Shown: positions 15,679 to 24,470 of the stretch, piece after piece
How positions within the stretch are numbered: position 1 is the first letter of the stretch
Layout of the letters: every line of letters starts with the position of its first letter
Notes under the pieces: model-generated
The model's database searches: none
Told to the model about the DNA's origin: nothing
What the model saw: only the letters and a program-made list of their open reading frames with translations
Translations under genes and position numbers: made by a program
Origin: Desulfovibrio fairfieldensis
Lineage (GTDB): Bacteria; Desulfobacterota; Desulfovibrionia; Desulfovibrionales; Desulfovibrionaceae
DNA: 64,000 bases
Reading direction: 5' to 3'
Assembly (NCBI RefSeq): GCF_001553605.1
Contig: NZ_CP014229.1
Span: forward strand, 227,001 to 291,000

Positions 15679-16350
15679 TCAGCAAACCGTGGAAACAGCG
15701 CAGTTCTCGGCCTCGGCGAAATCCGTCAGGCGTTTCTGCGCCAGGGCCAGGGCGGCCTCAACTTCCTCCTGTCCGGAAAAGCCGTAAATGACGGTCAGAA
15801 TATCCCGGCTTTCCAACGAGATCATGGCCCGCTGCGAATCGCTGCTGGGGCTGCCGAAGGGGCCGCGCGCGTCGGCCAGCAGGGGCAGGCGGGCCAGGTC
15901 GATGCCGTCCTTGCCGATGCCCGCGTACATTTCCCCGGCTTCGCCCAGGCGGAAGAGCAGGCCGCCCTCCAGGCGGGCCAGGTCGTAGGAGCCCAGGGAA
16001 AAGCCGGTTTCCAGCGAAACCAGGTTGTTGGCGTCCACCACGCTGTTGATGCGGTAGAGGTCCTTGCCCTGGCGGATGCGGCGGTAAAGGGCTTCGGAGG
16101 AGACGCGCGTGCGTCCCGGGTCGCGGCCGAAGGCCTTGTACGCCCGGCGGGATGCCCCCAGGTTGGGCAGTTCGGCCAAGGGCGTGTCCTGAAGCGTCGC
16201 GTTCAGGCCGGGCAGGATTTCCTGAGTAAAAAAGCTCCAGAGCGCCGGATTTTCCGGAGCGGGCAGGGTGCGCCAGGTCAGACAAGCCAGACGGGCCTCG
16301 GGCCAGAGAGCCTTGAGAGCGGGGTCGATGCCGATTTGGGGAGAGATCAT
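15679..16350 (-). CDS. B3/B4 tRNA-binding domain protein
   Basis: Encodes 223 aa. NLGASRRAYKAFGRDPGRTRVSSEAL and LYRINSVVDANNLVSLETG match the B3/B4 domain of phenylalanyl-tRNA synthetase beta chains occurring as stand-alone proteins (COG3382 type). These are thought to act in aminoacyl-tRNA quality control; no catalytic residues are visible. The start MISPQIGID overlaps the stop of the GNAT gene by ATGA, and AAAGGAAGG lies upstream; a longer frame upstream is the shadow of the GNAT gene. Confidence 0.82.
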   Translation of the reverse strand: MISPQIGIDPALKALWPEARLACLTWRTLPAPENPALWSFFTQEILPGLNATLQDTPLAELPNLGASRRAYKAFGRDPGRTRVSSEALYRRIRQGKDLYRINSVVDANNLVSLETGFSLGSYDLARLEGGLLFRLGEAGEMYAGIGKDGIDLARLPLLADARGPFGSPSSDSQRAMISLESRDILTVIYGFSGQEEVEAALALAQKRLTDFAEAENCAVSTVC

Positions 16351-16919
16351 CTGCCTTCCTTTATTTCCCGCCGGTGGGAGCGGGTGACGGAAAAAACCAC
16401 ATGCGGCATGTCCAGGCCGTAATAGCGCTTGATGAAGCGCGCGCCGGGCCTCATGCCGCTTCTGCGGGCCACGGCCTGGGAAGCGGCGTTGTTGTCCCGG
16501 ATGATGGAAAAGACTTCCCCGGCGTCCAGAACCGTGAAGGCGTAATCCCGGCAGGCCCGGGCGGCCTCCGTGGCATAGCCCTGGTGCCAGCGGCTTTTCC
16601 GGAACAGATAGCCCACTTCCAGGACGCGCTCCCGCGAGACGGGCGGGCAGTCCTGCCGGGTCAGGCCGCACTGGCCGATCATTTCGCCGGGCAGGCCGCC
16701 TTCCGTTTTGAGCGTCACGGCCCAGAGGCCGAAGCCGTCTTCACGGTAGCGTTGCAACTGCCTGTCCAGCCATTGCCGGGCCTCGGCCTCGCTGAAGGCG
16801 TGGGCGTAGGCGTACATCACCTCAGGGTCGCGCAGCATGGCGCAGAGCGCGGGGAAGTCGTCCGGCGTCATTTCCCGCAGGGCCAGGCGCGGCGTTTCCA
16901 GAATCAGACGCGCGTTCAT
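16347..16919 (-). CDS. GNAT-family N-acetyltransferase (RimJ/RimL type)
   Basis: Encodes 190 aa beginning MNARLILETPRLALREM, the usual start of RimJ/RimL-like acetyltransferases. EVGYLFRKSRWHQGYATEAARA holds the acetyl-CoA pyrophosphate loop (Q/R-x-x-G-x-G/A-like W-H-Q-G-Y-A-T-E-A), and IRDNNAASQAVARRSGM is the classic C-terminal motif. It is cytoplasmic with unknown acceptor. It is tightly packed between miaA and the B3/B4 gene, suggesting a common transcript with the translation-related genes upstream. Confidence 0.88.
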   Translation of the reverse strand: MNARLILETPRLALREMTPDDFPALCAMLRDPEVMYAYAHAFSEAEARQWLDRQLQRYREDGFGLWAVTLKTEGGLPGEMIGQCGLTRQDCPPVSRERVLEVGYLFRKSRWHQGYATEAARACRDYAFTVLDAGEVFSIIRDNNAASQAVARRSGMRPGARFIKRYYGLDMPHVVFSVTRSHRREIKEGR

Positions 16920-16923
16920 ACGA

Positions 16924-17883
16924 TTATGATATGCACAGGGCGGAATTGCCGACCCGGCTGCGGCACGCCTGCTCCACGATGGACGCCACATCGTCGGGCG
17001 GCAGAAAGATTGCTTCGGGCCGGGCCCGGAACCATGTCAGTTGGCGTTTTGCATAGGCGCGGGTATTGCGCAGCCAGAGGCGGCGGCATTCCTCAAGGCT
17101 GATCCGGCCCTGCAAATGGGCCAGGGCTTCGGCCGCGCCGATGCCCGACCAGCCCGGCGCGGCCGGGTCGTCGCAGAGAGCGCGCGCCTTTTCCGCCTCC
17201 TCCAGGGCCCCGGCGGCCAGCATCAGGTCCAGACGGCGGGCCAGACGCGGCTCCAGCCAGGCCAGGTCGGCGTTGAGCACCAGCAGCGGCCCCCGGCAGA
17301 GCGGGGCGGCCATGGCGTTTTCATGCCACCAGCTGAAAGGACGGCCCGTGCCTTCCCGGACTTCCAGGGCGCGGGCGATGCGCTGGCGGTCGTTGGGGTG
17401 GATGCGCGCCGCATAGACCGGGTCCGCCTTGCGCAGTTCGGCATGCAGGGCGGGCGCGCCTTCAGCGTCCAGGCGGGCTTCCAGGCGCGCGCCGATGGCC
17501 GGGTCCAGGGGCGGGATGTCGGCAATGCCGCGCAGCAGGGCCTGAAAATACAGGCCCGTGCCGCCCACCAGCAACGGGGTCTTGCCGCGCGCCAGCAGTT
17601 CGCGGGCCTTGGCCGCCGCCTGCTCCGCCCACTGCCCGGCGCTGATTTTTTGCCGCGCGGGCAGAAAACCATAGAGGTGATGCGGACAACAGGCGCGTTC
17701 TTCCGGCGAGGGCTGGGCCGTGATCAGCGGAAAGTCGGCGTACACCTGGCGCGAGTCGGCATTGATCACTTCCCCGTCCAGCTCGCGGGCCAGGGCCAGG
17801 GCCGCGGCGGTTTTACCCGAACCCGTGGGACCGGCCAGACAGATGACCGGCGCGGCAAAGGGCGGCGTGGATTCCCCGGCCAT
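16924..17883 (-). CDS. miaA: tRNA dimethylallyltransferase
   Basis: Encodes 319 aa. MiaA transfers a dimethylallyl group to A37 of tRNAs reading UNN codons. Visible motifs: P-loop GPTGSGKTAAAL, INADSRQVYADFPLITAQPS, LVGGTGLYFQALL, and HPNDRQRIARALEV. The start ATG shares one base with the coaD stop (TAATG), so translation is coupled; a longer frame running into coaD is a shadow. Length is normal. Confidence 0.96.
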   Translation of the reverse strand: MAGESTPPFAAPVICLAGPTGSGKTAAALALARELDGEVINADSRQVYADFPLITAQPSPEERACCPHHLYGFLPARQKISAGQWAEQAAAKARELLARGKTPLLVGGTGLYFQALLRGIADIPPLDPAIGARLEARLDAEGAPALHAELRKADPVYAARIHPNDRQRIARALEVREGTGRPFSWWHENAMAAPLCRGPLLVLNADLAWLEPRLARRLDLMLAAGALEEAEKARALCDDPAAPGWSGIGAAEALAHLQGRISLEECRRLWLRNTRAYAKRQLTWFRARPEAIFLPPDDVASIVEQACRSRVGNSALCIS

Positions 17884-18422
17884 TACGAAACGCGGAATCC
17901 CCCGTGCGGCGCGGCCAGACAGGGCGTGGCCCGGCGCACTTCGCCGTTGGCGTATTTTTCCAGCAGCTTGCGGCGCACGTTTTCGGGCACCAGGCCTTTG
18001 ACGTCCGCGCCGTGGCTGGCCGCCGCCTTGACGATGGTCGAGCTGATGAACAGCCACTGATAGTCGGTCATCATGAACACGGTCTGGATATGGCGCTGAA
18101 GACGGCGGTTCATCAGGGCCAGCTGAAATTCATACTCGAAGTCCGACACCGCGCGCAGGCCGCGCAACAGGGCGCAGACCCCGCGCTGGGCCGCGTATTC
18201 AACGGTCAGGCCCGAAAAGGGCTCCACCACCACGCGCGATTCGTTCTTGAGGGCCTCGCGGGCCATTTCCACCCGTTCCTCATGGCTGAACAGCGGGAAT
18301 TTTGGGGTATTGTCGGCCACGGCCACGATGATCCGGTCAAAGACGTCGCAGCCGCGCCGGATCAGGCTGAGATGGCCGTTGGTCAGCGGGTCGAAGGTGC
18401 CGGGATAGAGGGCTGTTTTCAT
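17883..18422 (-). CDS. coaD: Phosphopantetheine adenylyltransferase
   Basis: Encodes 179 aa. CoaD converts 4'-phosphopantetheine to dephospho-CoA in CoA synthesis. ALYPGTFDPLTNGHLSLI is the T/HxGH nucleotidyltransferase signature, and FISSTIVKAAASHGADVKG the second conserved block. It overlaps rsmD upstream by four bases (ATGA) and miaA downstream by one. The C-terminal tail (GEVRRATPCLAAP) is slightly longer than usual. Confidence 0.96.
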   Translation of the reverse strand: MKTALYPGTFDPLTNGHLSLIRRGCDVFDRIIVAVADNTPKFPLFSHEERVEMAREALKNESRVVVEPFSGLTVEYAAQRGVCALLRGLRAVSDFEYEFQLALMNRRLQRHIQTVFMMTDYQWLFISSTIVKAAASHGADVKGLVPENVRRKLLEKYANGEVRRATPCLAAPHGGFRVS

Positions 18423-18970
18423 GATGCCGTCCAGATGCAGATGCGCGTCTGGCCGAAAAGGCGCTCGGCCAGAAGGTTGAAGGAAGCGGGCGGCGTGAGC
18501 GCGACGTCCTTTTCTATTTCCGCCGTGACAAAAGCTCCGGGCGCGAGCCAGCCCCTGTCCGCCAGGGCGCGCAGGGCCGGTTCCGCCAGATTTTTGCGGT
18601 AGGGCGGGTCCATGAAGACGAGGTCAAAGCCTTCGGGCGGCTGGCGTTTGAGAAAGCGCAGCACATCCTCCTTGGCCAGCCGGGCCCGCCCTTCCAGGCC
18701 CAGGGCCGCCACGTTTTCCTGGAGACAGCGCATGGCCGGGGCCGCGTTTTCCACCAGCAGGGCATTGGGCGCGCCCCGGCTCAAGGCCTCGAAGGCCAGA
18801 CTGCCGCTGCCCGCGAACAGGTCCAGCACGCGGGCCTCGCTCCAGACCAGACCGCGCGCGGCCAGCATGGAGAAGAGGGCCTCGCGGGTGCGGCCCATGG
18901 CCGGGCGGTAGCCCTCGCCTTCCACTGTTTTCAGCACGCGGCCGCCCAGGCCGCCGGCAATGATCCGCAT
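18419..18970 (-). CDS. rsmD: 16S rRNA (guanine966-N2)-methyltransferase
   Basis: Encodes 183 aa of the RsmD family. MRIIAGGLGGRVLKT and RPAMGRTREALFSML form the N-terminal signature, VLDLFAGSGSLAFEALSRGA the SAM-binding loop, and FMDPPYRKN the catalytic DPPY motif for N2-guanine methylation. It overlaps coaD by four bases, and rsmD-coaD is a common bacterial pairing. Confidence 0.95.
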   Translation of the reverse strand: MRIIAGGLGGRVLKTVEGEGYRPAMGRTREALFSMLAARGLVWSEARVLDLFAGSGSLAFEALSRGAPNALLVENAAPAMRCLQENVAALGLEGRARLAKEDVLRFLKRQPPEGFDLVFMDPPYRKNLAEPALRALADRGWLAPGAFVTAEIEKDVALTPPASFNLLAERLFGQTRICIWTAS

Positions 18971-18977
18971 ACAGCGC

Positions 18978-20588
18978 CTACATGCGCGAAAGCAGGCGGG
19001 TCATGGCGTAATCCATCTTGGCCAGGGCCTCCTGCAATTCGGTCTGTTCCACCCAGGGGCGGCGTTCCACATCGGCCAGCTTGCCCTTGAACATGCCCCA
19101 CTTGCGCTCCACTTCGCCGGTGAGGAAGTCCCAGTCCACCTTGGGATGGGCCTCGCGCTCGTGCAGCACGGTCTGGGCCACGCGCCCGCCTTCCAGGACC
19201 AGTTCTTCCAGATAGCCGGGGATCAGCGGCGTGACCTTGAAACGCTCCCGGATCAATCCGGCCAGCGTGGTCTGGGCGGAATTTTCGCCGTGCACCAGCA
19301 CCACCTGCGTGCCGTCGCCGGCGAGCGGGGCCAGCCAGTCCAGCAGCTGGCTCTGGCCCGCGTGGCCGGAAAAGCCGTTGATGGTGAAAATGCGCGCCGC
19401 CACTTCTATGTCTTCGCCGAAAAGGGTGATCTTTTTGGCGTGCTCCACCAGCTTGCGGCCCGGCGTGCCCACGGCCTGGTAGCCCACGAAGACCACGCTG
19501 GCTCCGGGCTTCCAGATGTTGTGCTTGAGGTGGTGCTTGATGCGCCCGGCATTGCACATGCCGCTGGCCGAAATGACGATGGCCGGGCCGCTGAACTCGT
19601 TGATGGCCTGGGATTCGGCGGTGCTCAACGTGTAGTGCAGGTTGGGCAGGGAGAAGGGATCGTCGCCGTTGCCCAGCAGGGCCTTGGCGTCCTCGTCGAA
19701 AAGTTCGCGGTTGCGCTCAAAAATTTCCGTGGCCCGGATGGCCAGGGGGCTGTCCACGAAAACCGGCATGTTTTCAGGCAACTTCCCCTGGCTGTTGAGC
19801 ATGTGCAGACAGTAGAGCACTTCCTGGGTGCGCTCCACGGCAAAGGCCGGAATGATGACCTTTTCGCCCTTGGCGTAGCTGTAGGCCACGGCATCGGCCA
19901 GTTCCTCCGCGCTGGTGCTCTCGTTCTTGTGATTGCGGTCGCCGTAGGTGGATTCCATGAACACGTAGTCGGCCCTGGGCGGACTTTCCGGATCACGGAC
20001 GATCAGGGACTGGGGACGGCCGATATCGCCGGAAAAGATCATGCTGGTGGTCTTGCCGTTTTCCTCGGCTTCCAGACGCAGGGAGCCGGAACCCAGGATA
20101 TGCCCGGCGTCGTAATACGTCACCCGGATGCCCGGCGCGGGCTCGAAGGACTTGTGGTAGTCCACGGGCTGGAAAAGGGTGGCCGCCTTCTGGGCGTCCT
20201 CCACCGTGTAGAGCGCGGCCGGGGGATTTTTCAGGCCCCGTCGGTCGTATTTTTTGGCTTCCCACTGGGCTTCCATTTCCTGGATGTGGGCGCTGTCCTG
20301 AAGCATGATTTCCAGCAGGTCGCTGGTGGCCTTGGTACAGTAGACCGGCTTGTCAAAGCCGTCCCTGACCAGCAGGGGCAGCAGGCCCGAGTGGTCGATG
20401 TGGGCATGGGTGATCAGGATGAAATCAATATTGCCGGGCAGATAGGGCTTGATGTCGCGGTTGCGCTGCTCAATGGCCTTGTTGCCCTGGTGCATGCCGC
20501 AGTCCACGCAGAAGCGCTTGCCGCAGGCCTCGATCATGTAGCAGGAACCGGTGACTGTCTTGGCCGCGCCCAGAAACTGTACTTTCAT
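18978..20588 (-). CDS. Metallo-beta-lactamase-fold RNase with beta-CASP domain
   Basis: Encodes 536 aa. The MBL core (THAHIDHSGLLP, giving HxHxDH, plus later zinc ligands in GHILGSG and FSGDIGR) is followed by a beta-CASP domain (about residues 220-400) and an RMMBL C-terminal part with FTINGFSGHAGQSQL. Such proteins are zinc-dependent RNA processing or decay nucleases, related to CPSF73. The start MKVQFLGAAKTVTGSC was selected because GGAG is placed seven bases before it; an upstream in-frame extension lacks homology. It ends seven bases before rsmD. Confidence 0.92.
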   Translation of the reverse strand: MKVQFLGAAKTVTGSCYMIEACGKRFCVDCGMHQGNKAIEQRNRDIKPYLPGNIDFILITHAHIDHSGLLPLLVRDGFDKPVYCTKATSDLLEIMLQDSAHIQEMEAQWEAKKYDRRGLKNPPAALYTVEDAQKAATLFQPVDYHKSFEPAPGIRVTYYDAGHILGSGSLRLEAEENGKTTSMIFSGDIGRPQSLIVRDPESPPRADYVFMESTYGDRNHKNESTSAEELADAVAYSYAKGEKVIIPAFAVERTQEVLYCLHMLNSQGKLPENMPVFVDSPLAIRATEIFERNRELFDEDAKALLGNGDDPFSLPNLHYTLSTAESQAINEFSGPAIVISASGMCNAGRIKHHLKHNIWKPGASVVFVGYQAVGTPGRKLVEHAKKITLFGEDIEVAARIFTINGFSGHAGQSQLLDWLAPLAGDGTQVVLVHGENSAQTTLAGLIRERFKVTPLIPGYLEELVLEGGRVAQTVLHEREAHPKVDWDFLTGEVERKWGMFKGKLADVERRPWVEQTELQEALAKMDYAMTRLLSRM

Positions 20589-20791
20589 ATGCACTCCGAA
20601 TGGGTGGTGGATGGGCAGAGGCCGCAGCGTGCGTCGGCACGGCATTGCGGCAATGCTTCACATAGCCGCAAGCCCGTCGCCGTGTCAAACTGACGCCGGT
20701 TCGCCGCGCTCTTGCCGCCGCGCCCCGGCTCACATATAGTGAAACCGGTTTTACGCGCGGGCGCCAGCTCACGCTACCGCCAAAGCAGTTA

Positions 20792-20806
20792 CACATTTTC
20801 AATGTG
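20792..20806. promoter_or_regulatory. Short perfect palindrome upstream of the LOG gene
   Basis: CACATT and AATGTG flank a 3-base centre, 30 bases before the LOG-family start codon. The position suits an operator, but the site is short and not matched to a named regulator. Confidence 0.25.
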
Positions 20807-20835
20807 AAATGCCTAATCTCCAGTAAGGAACAACC

Positions 20836-21504
20836 ATGCCAGAACTACGACAGAACATAGTGGATGACCTGAGCTCCGTGACCACCGAATCCTGGCGCAC
20901 TTTCCGGATCATGTCGGAAATGGTGCACGCTCTGGACGAGCTCAATGCCCTGAAGGTCAACTGCATCTCCATTTTCGGTTCGGCCCGCTGCACGCCGGAC
21001 ATGCAGGAATACCAGGATGCCGAAAAAATCGCCCGCATGCTGGTGGACGCGGGCTTCGGCGTCATCACCGGCGGCGGCCCCGGCATCATGGAAGCGGCCA
21101 ACAAGGGGGCCTTTGAGGCCGGGGGCGAGTCCGTGGGCCTGCATATCGAACTGCCGCACGAGCAGGGTTGCAACAAGTATGTGAAAACCCGCTGCAATTT
21201 CCGTTATTTTTTCATCCGCAAGTTCATGTTCGTGAAATACGCCATGGCCTATGTGGTCATGCCCGGCGGCATGGGCACCATCGACGAGCTTTCCGAGGCC
21301 TTTGTGCTGGCCCAGACCGGCCGCACCCGGCCATTCCCCATCATTCTGTACGATTCGCGTTTCTGGAGCGGCTTGCTGGAGTGGCTGCGCAAAAGCATGG
21401 CGGCCGGCGGCTTCATCCATGAGACGGAGATCGACAAGCTGGTCACGGTCTGCGACACGCCCGAGGAAGTGGTCAACCACTTGTGCAAGATCATTATTTT
21501 GTAG
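20836..21504 (+). CDS. LOG-family protein (putative nucleotide 5'-monophosphate nucleosidase)
   Basis: Encodes 222 aa of the TIGR00730/LOG family, formerly called lysine decarboxylase-like. GFGVITGGGPGIMEAANKGA and MPGGMGTIDELSEAF are the two phosphate-binding hallmarks (GGGxGxM and PGGxGTxxE). Family members split ribose 5-phosphate from nucleoside monophosphates, including cytokinin precursors, so a nucleotide-salvage role is likely. TAAGGAACAACC precedes the ATG. The 3' end overlaps tadA by 22 bases if the GTG start of tadA is used. Confidence 0.9.
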   Translation: MPELRQNIVDDLSSVTTESWRTFRIMSEMVHALDELNALKVNCISIFGSARCTPDMQEYQDAEKIARMLVDAGFGVITGGGPGIMEAANKGAFEAGGESVGLHIELPHEQGCNKYVKTRCNFRYFFIRKFMFVKYAMAYVVMPGGMGTIDELSEAFVLAQTGRTRPFPIILYDSRFWSGLLEWLRKSMAAGGFIHETEIDKLVTVCDTPEEVVNHLCKIIIL

Positions 21505-22007
21505 CGGCCCCGCGCGTGTTCGCGCCCGCCGGGCCCGTGCCCGATCCGCCGCCGGGCCTGAGCTGGGAGGGGCTGATGGATCAGGCCCTGGATCAGGCCC
21601 GGCTGGCGGCCGAGGCCGGGGAAGTGCCGGTGGGCGCGGTTCTGGCCGGGCCCGGCGGGCATATCCTGGCGCGGACCGGCAACGCGCCCGTGCGGCGGCA
21701 CGATCCCACGGCCCACGCCGAAATCCTGGCCCTGCGCGCCGGGGGCGCGGCCTTGGGCAATTACCGCCTGGCCGGCTGCGTGCTGGCGGTCACCCTGGAG
21801 CCCTGCGCCATGTGCGCGGCGGCCCTGGTGCATGCGCGTCTGGCTGGCGTGGTTTACGGCGCGGCCGACGATCTGGCCGGAGCCGTGATTTCCCGCGCCG
21901 AATATCTGGACGCTCCCTTCTGCAATCATCGGGTCTGGCATATGGGCGGGGTGCGGGCCGAGGCCTGTGCGGCCCTGTTGCGTGATTTTTTCGAAAGGAA
22001 ACGTTGA
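21483..22007 (+). CDS. tadA: tRNA-specific adenosine deaminase
   Basis: Encodes up to 174 aa. TadA deaminates A34 of tRNA-Arg(ACG) to inosine. The zinc site is complete: HAEIL with the proton-shuttle Glu, and PCAMCAAALVHAR. The N-terminal 27 residues are rich in Pro and Ala and unconserved, so the start is uncertain: GTG at 21483 overlaps the LOG gene, while in-frame GTG codons at 21516 and 21537 would give a more typical length. Conserved sequence begins at WEGLMDQALDQARLAAEAG. Confidence 0.9.
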   Translation: MQDHYFVAAPRVFAPAGPVPDPPPGLSWEGLMDQALDQARLAAEAGEVPVGAVLAGPGGHILARTGNAPVRRHDPTAHAEILALRAGGAALGNYRLAGCVLAVTLEPCAMCAAALVHARLAGVVYGAADDLAGAVISRAEYLDAPFCNHRVWHMGGVRAEACAALLRDFFERKR

Positions 22008-22011
22008 GTAG

Positions 22012-22072
22012 TGAAGATTTTTGTTCCTTGCCAAGGACCGCGAACCGCGGGCGGGGGGAGTATATTCGGACC
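22012..22072. repeat. Intergenic repeat resembling the 14.34-kb element core
   Basis: Shares TGCCAAGGA and a GGGCGG-GGGAGTATATTC block, in the same order and spacing, with the minus strand of 14388-14445. The copy here lacks the 17-bp terminal repeats. It starts just after the tadA stop. Confidence 0.5.
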
Positions 22073-22198
22073 CGGCCGTCGCGCGGAGTGAGCCGGACGC
22101 GGGCAGAGGACAAAAAGGCCGGTAATCGGCGTTTTCGGAGCGCGGCGGGCGGCGTATTCTCCTGATTGAACGCCTCTCCGCCGGAAAAAGGACCGGGT

Positions 22199-23731
22199 AT
22201 GCTGGAACTGACGGTTTTTTTGAGCGGCGCGCTGGTCATGGTGCTGGAAATGGTGGGTGGACGGGTGCTGGCCCCGCACGTGGGCACCTCGGCCATTGTC
22301 TGGACCAGCCTCATCGGCGTGGTGCTGGCCTGTCTGGCGCTGGGGGCCTGGGCCGGAGGCCGCTTCGCGGACAAGACTCTCTCCCGCCGGGGGCTGGGCC
22401 AGGCCCTGGCCGGGGCCGGACTGGGCTGCGCGCTTACGGCTTTTTGCCATACGGCGCTGGGAGCGGGCGTGACCCAGGCCGTGGGCAACCTGTATCTGGC
22501 CGCCGTGGCCGCCGCCTTGGGCATTTTCGCCCTGCCCGCCTTTTTCTTCGGCATGATCACTCCCTATGTAATCCGCCTGCGCATCGCGGACGTGGACACC
22601 GCCGGGGCCACGGTGGGACGGCTCTATGCCCTGTCCACGGCGGGCAGCATTCTGGGCACCTTTCTGGGCGGCTTTGTGCTGATTTCCTTTTTCGGCAGCA
22701 CGGTCATTCTCTGGGGCGTGGCCCTCTGCATGCTGCTGCTTTCCCTCTGCAACGCCCCGGCCCGGCCCTGGCCGCGTCTCCTGCTGCTGATCCTCTGTAT
22801 CCTGCTGGCCTGGCAGGACGGGCTTTACGGGCAATGGCTGGCGGAAAAGGGCGGCGTGCGCCTGGTGGAGAGCCCGTACAACAGCATCCGGATCATGGAA
22901 GGCGTGGACCGCGCCCGGGACGGCCGGGCCGTGCGCCTGATGGCCACGGATCCCGGCTACAGCCAGTCGGGCATGCTGCTGGACGCCCCGGACGAGCTGT
23001 ATTTCGACTATACCCGTTTTTACGCCCTGGGGCCGCGCCATGTGCCGGGCGCGCGCAAGGTGCTGATGCTCGGCGGCGGGGGCTATTCCGTGCCCAAGTG
23101 GCTGTTGTCGGGCAAAAGCGGGCTGGACGCCGCGCGTCTGCGCCTGACCGTGGTGGAGCTGGACCCGGCCATGACCGCAAGCTCCCGGCGCTGGTTCGGC
23201 CTGAGGGACGATGCCCGCCTCACGGTGCGGCACGAGGACGCCCGCGCCTTTCTCAACCGCCAGAACGAGCGTTATGATCTGGTTTTCGTGGATGTCTTCA
23301 ATTCGCACTATTCCGTACCCTTCCAGATGGGTACCGTGGAGGCCGCCCGGGCTCTGCGCCGTGCCGTGGCTCCGGGGGGAGCCCTGCTGATGAATGTGAT
23401 CTCGGCGGTGGAGGGGCCGGACGGGCGCTTGTTCCGGGGCATTTGCCACGCGCTGGCCGCCGCCTTTGCCGAGGTGCGCGTGTACTGCGTGGGCAGACCT
23501 GACCGGCCCGGCGAGGTGCAGAACCTGATGCTGCTGGCGTTTCCGGAAGCCGTTCCCGATGCCGCGCCCCCGGCGGCGGACGCAGCGGCTGGGGCGACAG
23601 ACCCCCCGGCCCCGGAAACGGACGCCATGCTGGCCGTGCGCTACGCCGGGGTCATACCGGCGGACATTCCCGCGCTTACCGACGACTTCGCGCCGGTGGA
23701 GCGCTACGCCCTGATGCTGCTGCGGCAGTGA
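22199..23731 (+). CDS. Membrane-fused spermidine-synthase-like protein
   Basis: Encodes 510 aa. The first 220 residues hold about seven hydrophobic helices, and the rest is a SAM-methyltransferase fold of the spermidine synthase type (VLMLGGGGYSVPKWLL, VVELDPAMTASSRRWF, LVFVDVFNSHYSVP). Polyamine aminopropyltransferases need a DAxxDxG-like active centre; here VDVFN replaces it, so true spermidine synthesis is doubtful. The C-terminus contains an Ala/Pro linker and then DDFAPVE. The ATG at 22199 has AAGGA at seven bases; a TTG 33 bases earlier is less likely. Function is unassigned beyond fold. Confidence 0.8.
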   Translation: MLELTVFLSGALVMVLEMVGGRVLAPHVGTSAIVWTSLIGVVLACLALGAWAGGRFADKTLSRRGLGQALAGAGLGCALTAFCHTALGAGVTQAVGNLYLAAVAAALGIFALPAFFFGMITPYVIRLRIADVDTAGATVGRLYALSTAGSILGTFLGGFVLISFFGSTVILWGVALCMLLLSLCNAPARPWPRLLLLILCILLAWQDGLYGQWLAEKGGVRLVESPYNSIRIMEGVDRARDGRAVRLMATDPGYSQSGMLLDAPDELYFDYTRFYALGPRHVPGARKVLMLGGGGYSVPKWLLSGKSGLDAARLRLTVVELDPAMTASSRRWFGLRDDARLTVRHEDARAFLNRQNERYDLVFVDVFNSHYSVPFQMGTVEAARALRRAVAPGGALLMNVISAVEGPDGRLFRGICHALAAAFAEVRVYCVGRPDRPGEVQNLMLLAFPEAVPDAAPPAADAAAGATDPPAPETDAMLAVRYAGVIPADIPALTDDFAPVERYALMLLRQ

Positions 23732-23821
23732 GCCGGGGCGCTTTCCCCCGGCGTCCCAAAAGCCGTCTTGCGGTATGCCGATGAAATCTGTAGGTTAGCA
23801 TTCACAGAAGGAGGCCGTGCT

Positions 23822-24055
23822 ATGGAACACAACAACGTCAAACCCGTGGACATCACGGAAAACGTGCTGACCATGCTGGGGCGGAAAATGAGCAGCGGAC
23901 GGGATCTGACCATGTCCGAACGGCTGATGGCCATGACCGCCACGGCGCAGACCACCTCCAACCGTTACGGCCCCGGCCCGGCGGACATGGTGGTGCAGCA
24001 GCCCGAGCTGCCCGAAACCGTGAAGGGCGTGCTGGCGAATTTTACCGGCGTCTAG
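23822..24055 (+). CDS. Small conserved-looking protein of unknown function
   Basis: Encodes 77 aa from ATG with an excellent GAAGGAGG ribosome site. It is soluble and predicted mainly helical with Met-rich patches (ENVLTMLGRKMSS, SERLMAMTAT), no Cys and no membrane segment. An upstream in-frame ATG at 23768 has no ribosome site. It is monocistronic between the spermidine-synthase-like gene and a non-coding block. I do not recognise the family. Confidence 0.7.
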   Translation: MEHNNVKPVDITENVLTMLGRKMSSGRDLTMSERLMAMTATAQTTSNRYGPGPADMVVQQPELPETVKGVLANFTGV

Positions 24056-24470
24056 AGCAGATTAACTTTGAAATTTGTAAAATTTCAAAGTCGGCATTCC
24101 GGCGAAAAACGTGGTTATCGTTGCTGTCGATCCCCGTATGGCTCCGTCGTCGCCAACGATGACAGCCCTTGGGGCTGCCTTCGGTCGCTTCGCCTGAATC
24201 CACGCCGCGTTGCTCTCGATGCCTGTACGCCCTTTGGGCTACAGGCACGGCCCTATGGGCCGCCCGTCGGGTCGGTCTTCGCGGCACGCCGCGTGCCGTC
24301 CTCGCCGCAAAGCGTGAAGGCTCGCTGGCGGGAGAGGCAAAAGAGCAAATAATGCGCTTACGGCTTGAGAGCACGGGGCTGCTCCCGCAGCCTCGTCAGA
24401 GCATTTCAAATGGGTTTAAACAGCGCGGCGCGGGGACAGGCGGTCCCGCCGCGCCCATTGCGAGGATGTT
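24056..24470. other. Non-coding block rich in hairpins
   Basis: About 415 bases with no credible gene. It opens with a perfect 11-bp inverted repeat with 3-base loop (CTTTGAAATTT 24066-24076 with 24080-24090). Several short GC hairpins follow, such as CAGCCC-TTG-GGGCTG and CGGCACG-CCG-CGTGCCG. It may be a structured RNA or a composite of repeats; no family is recognised. Confidence 0.45.
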
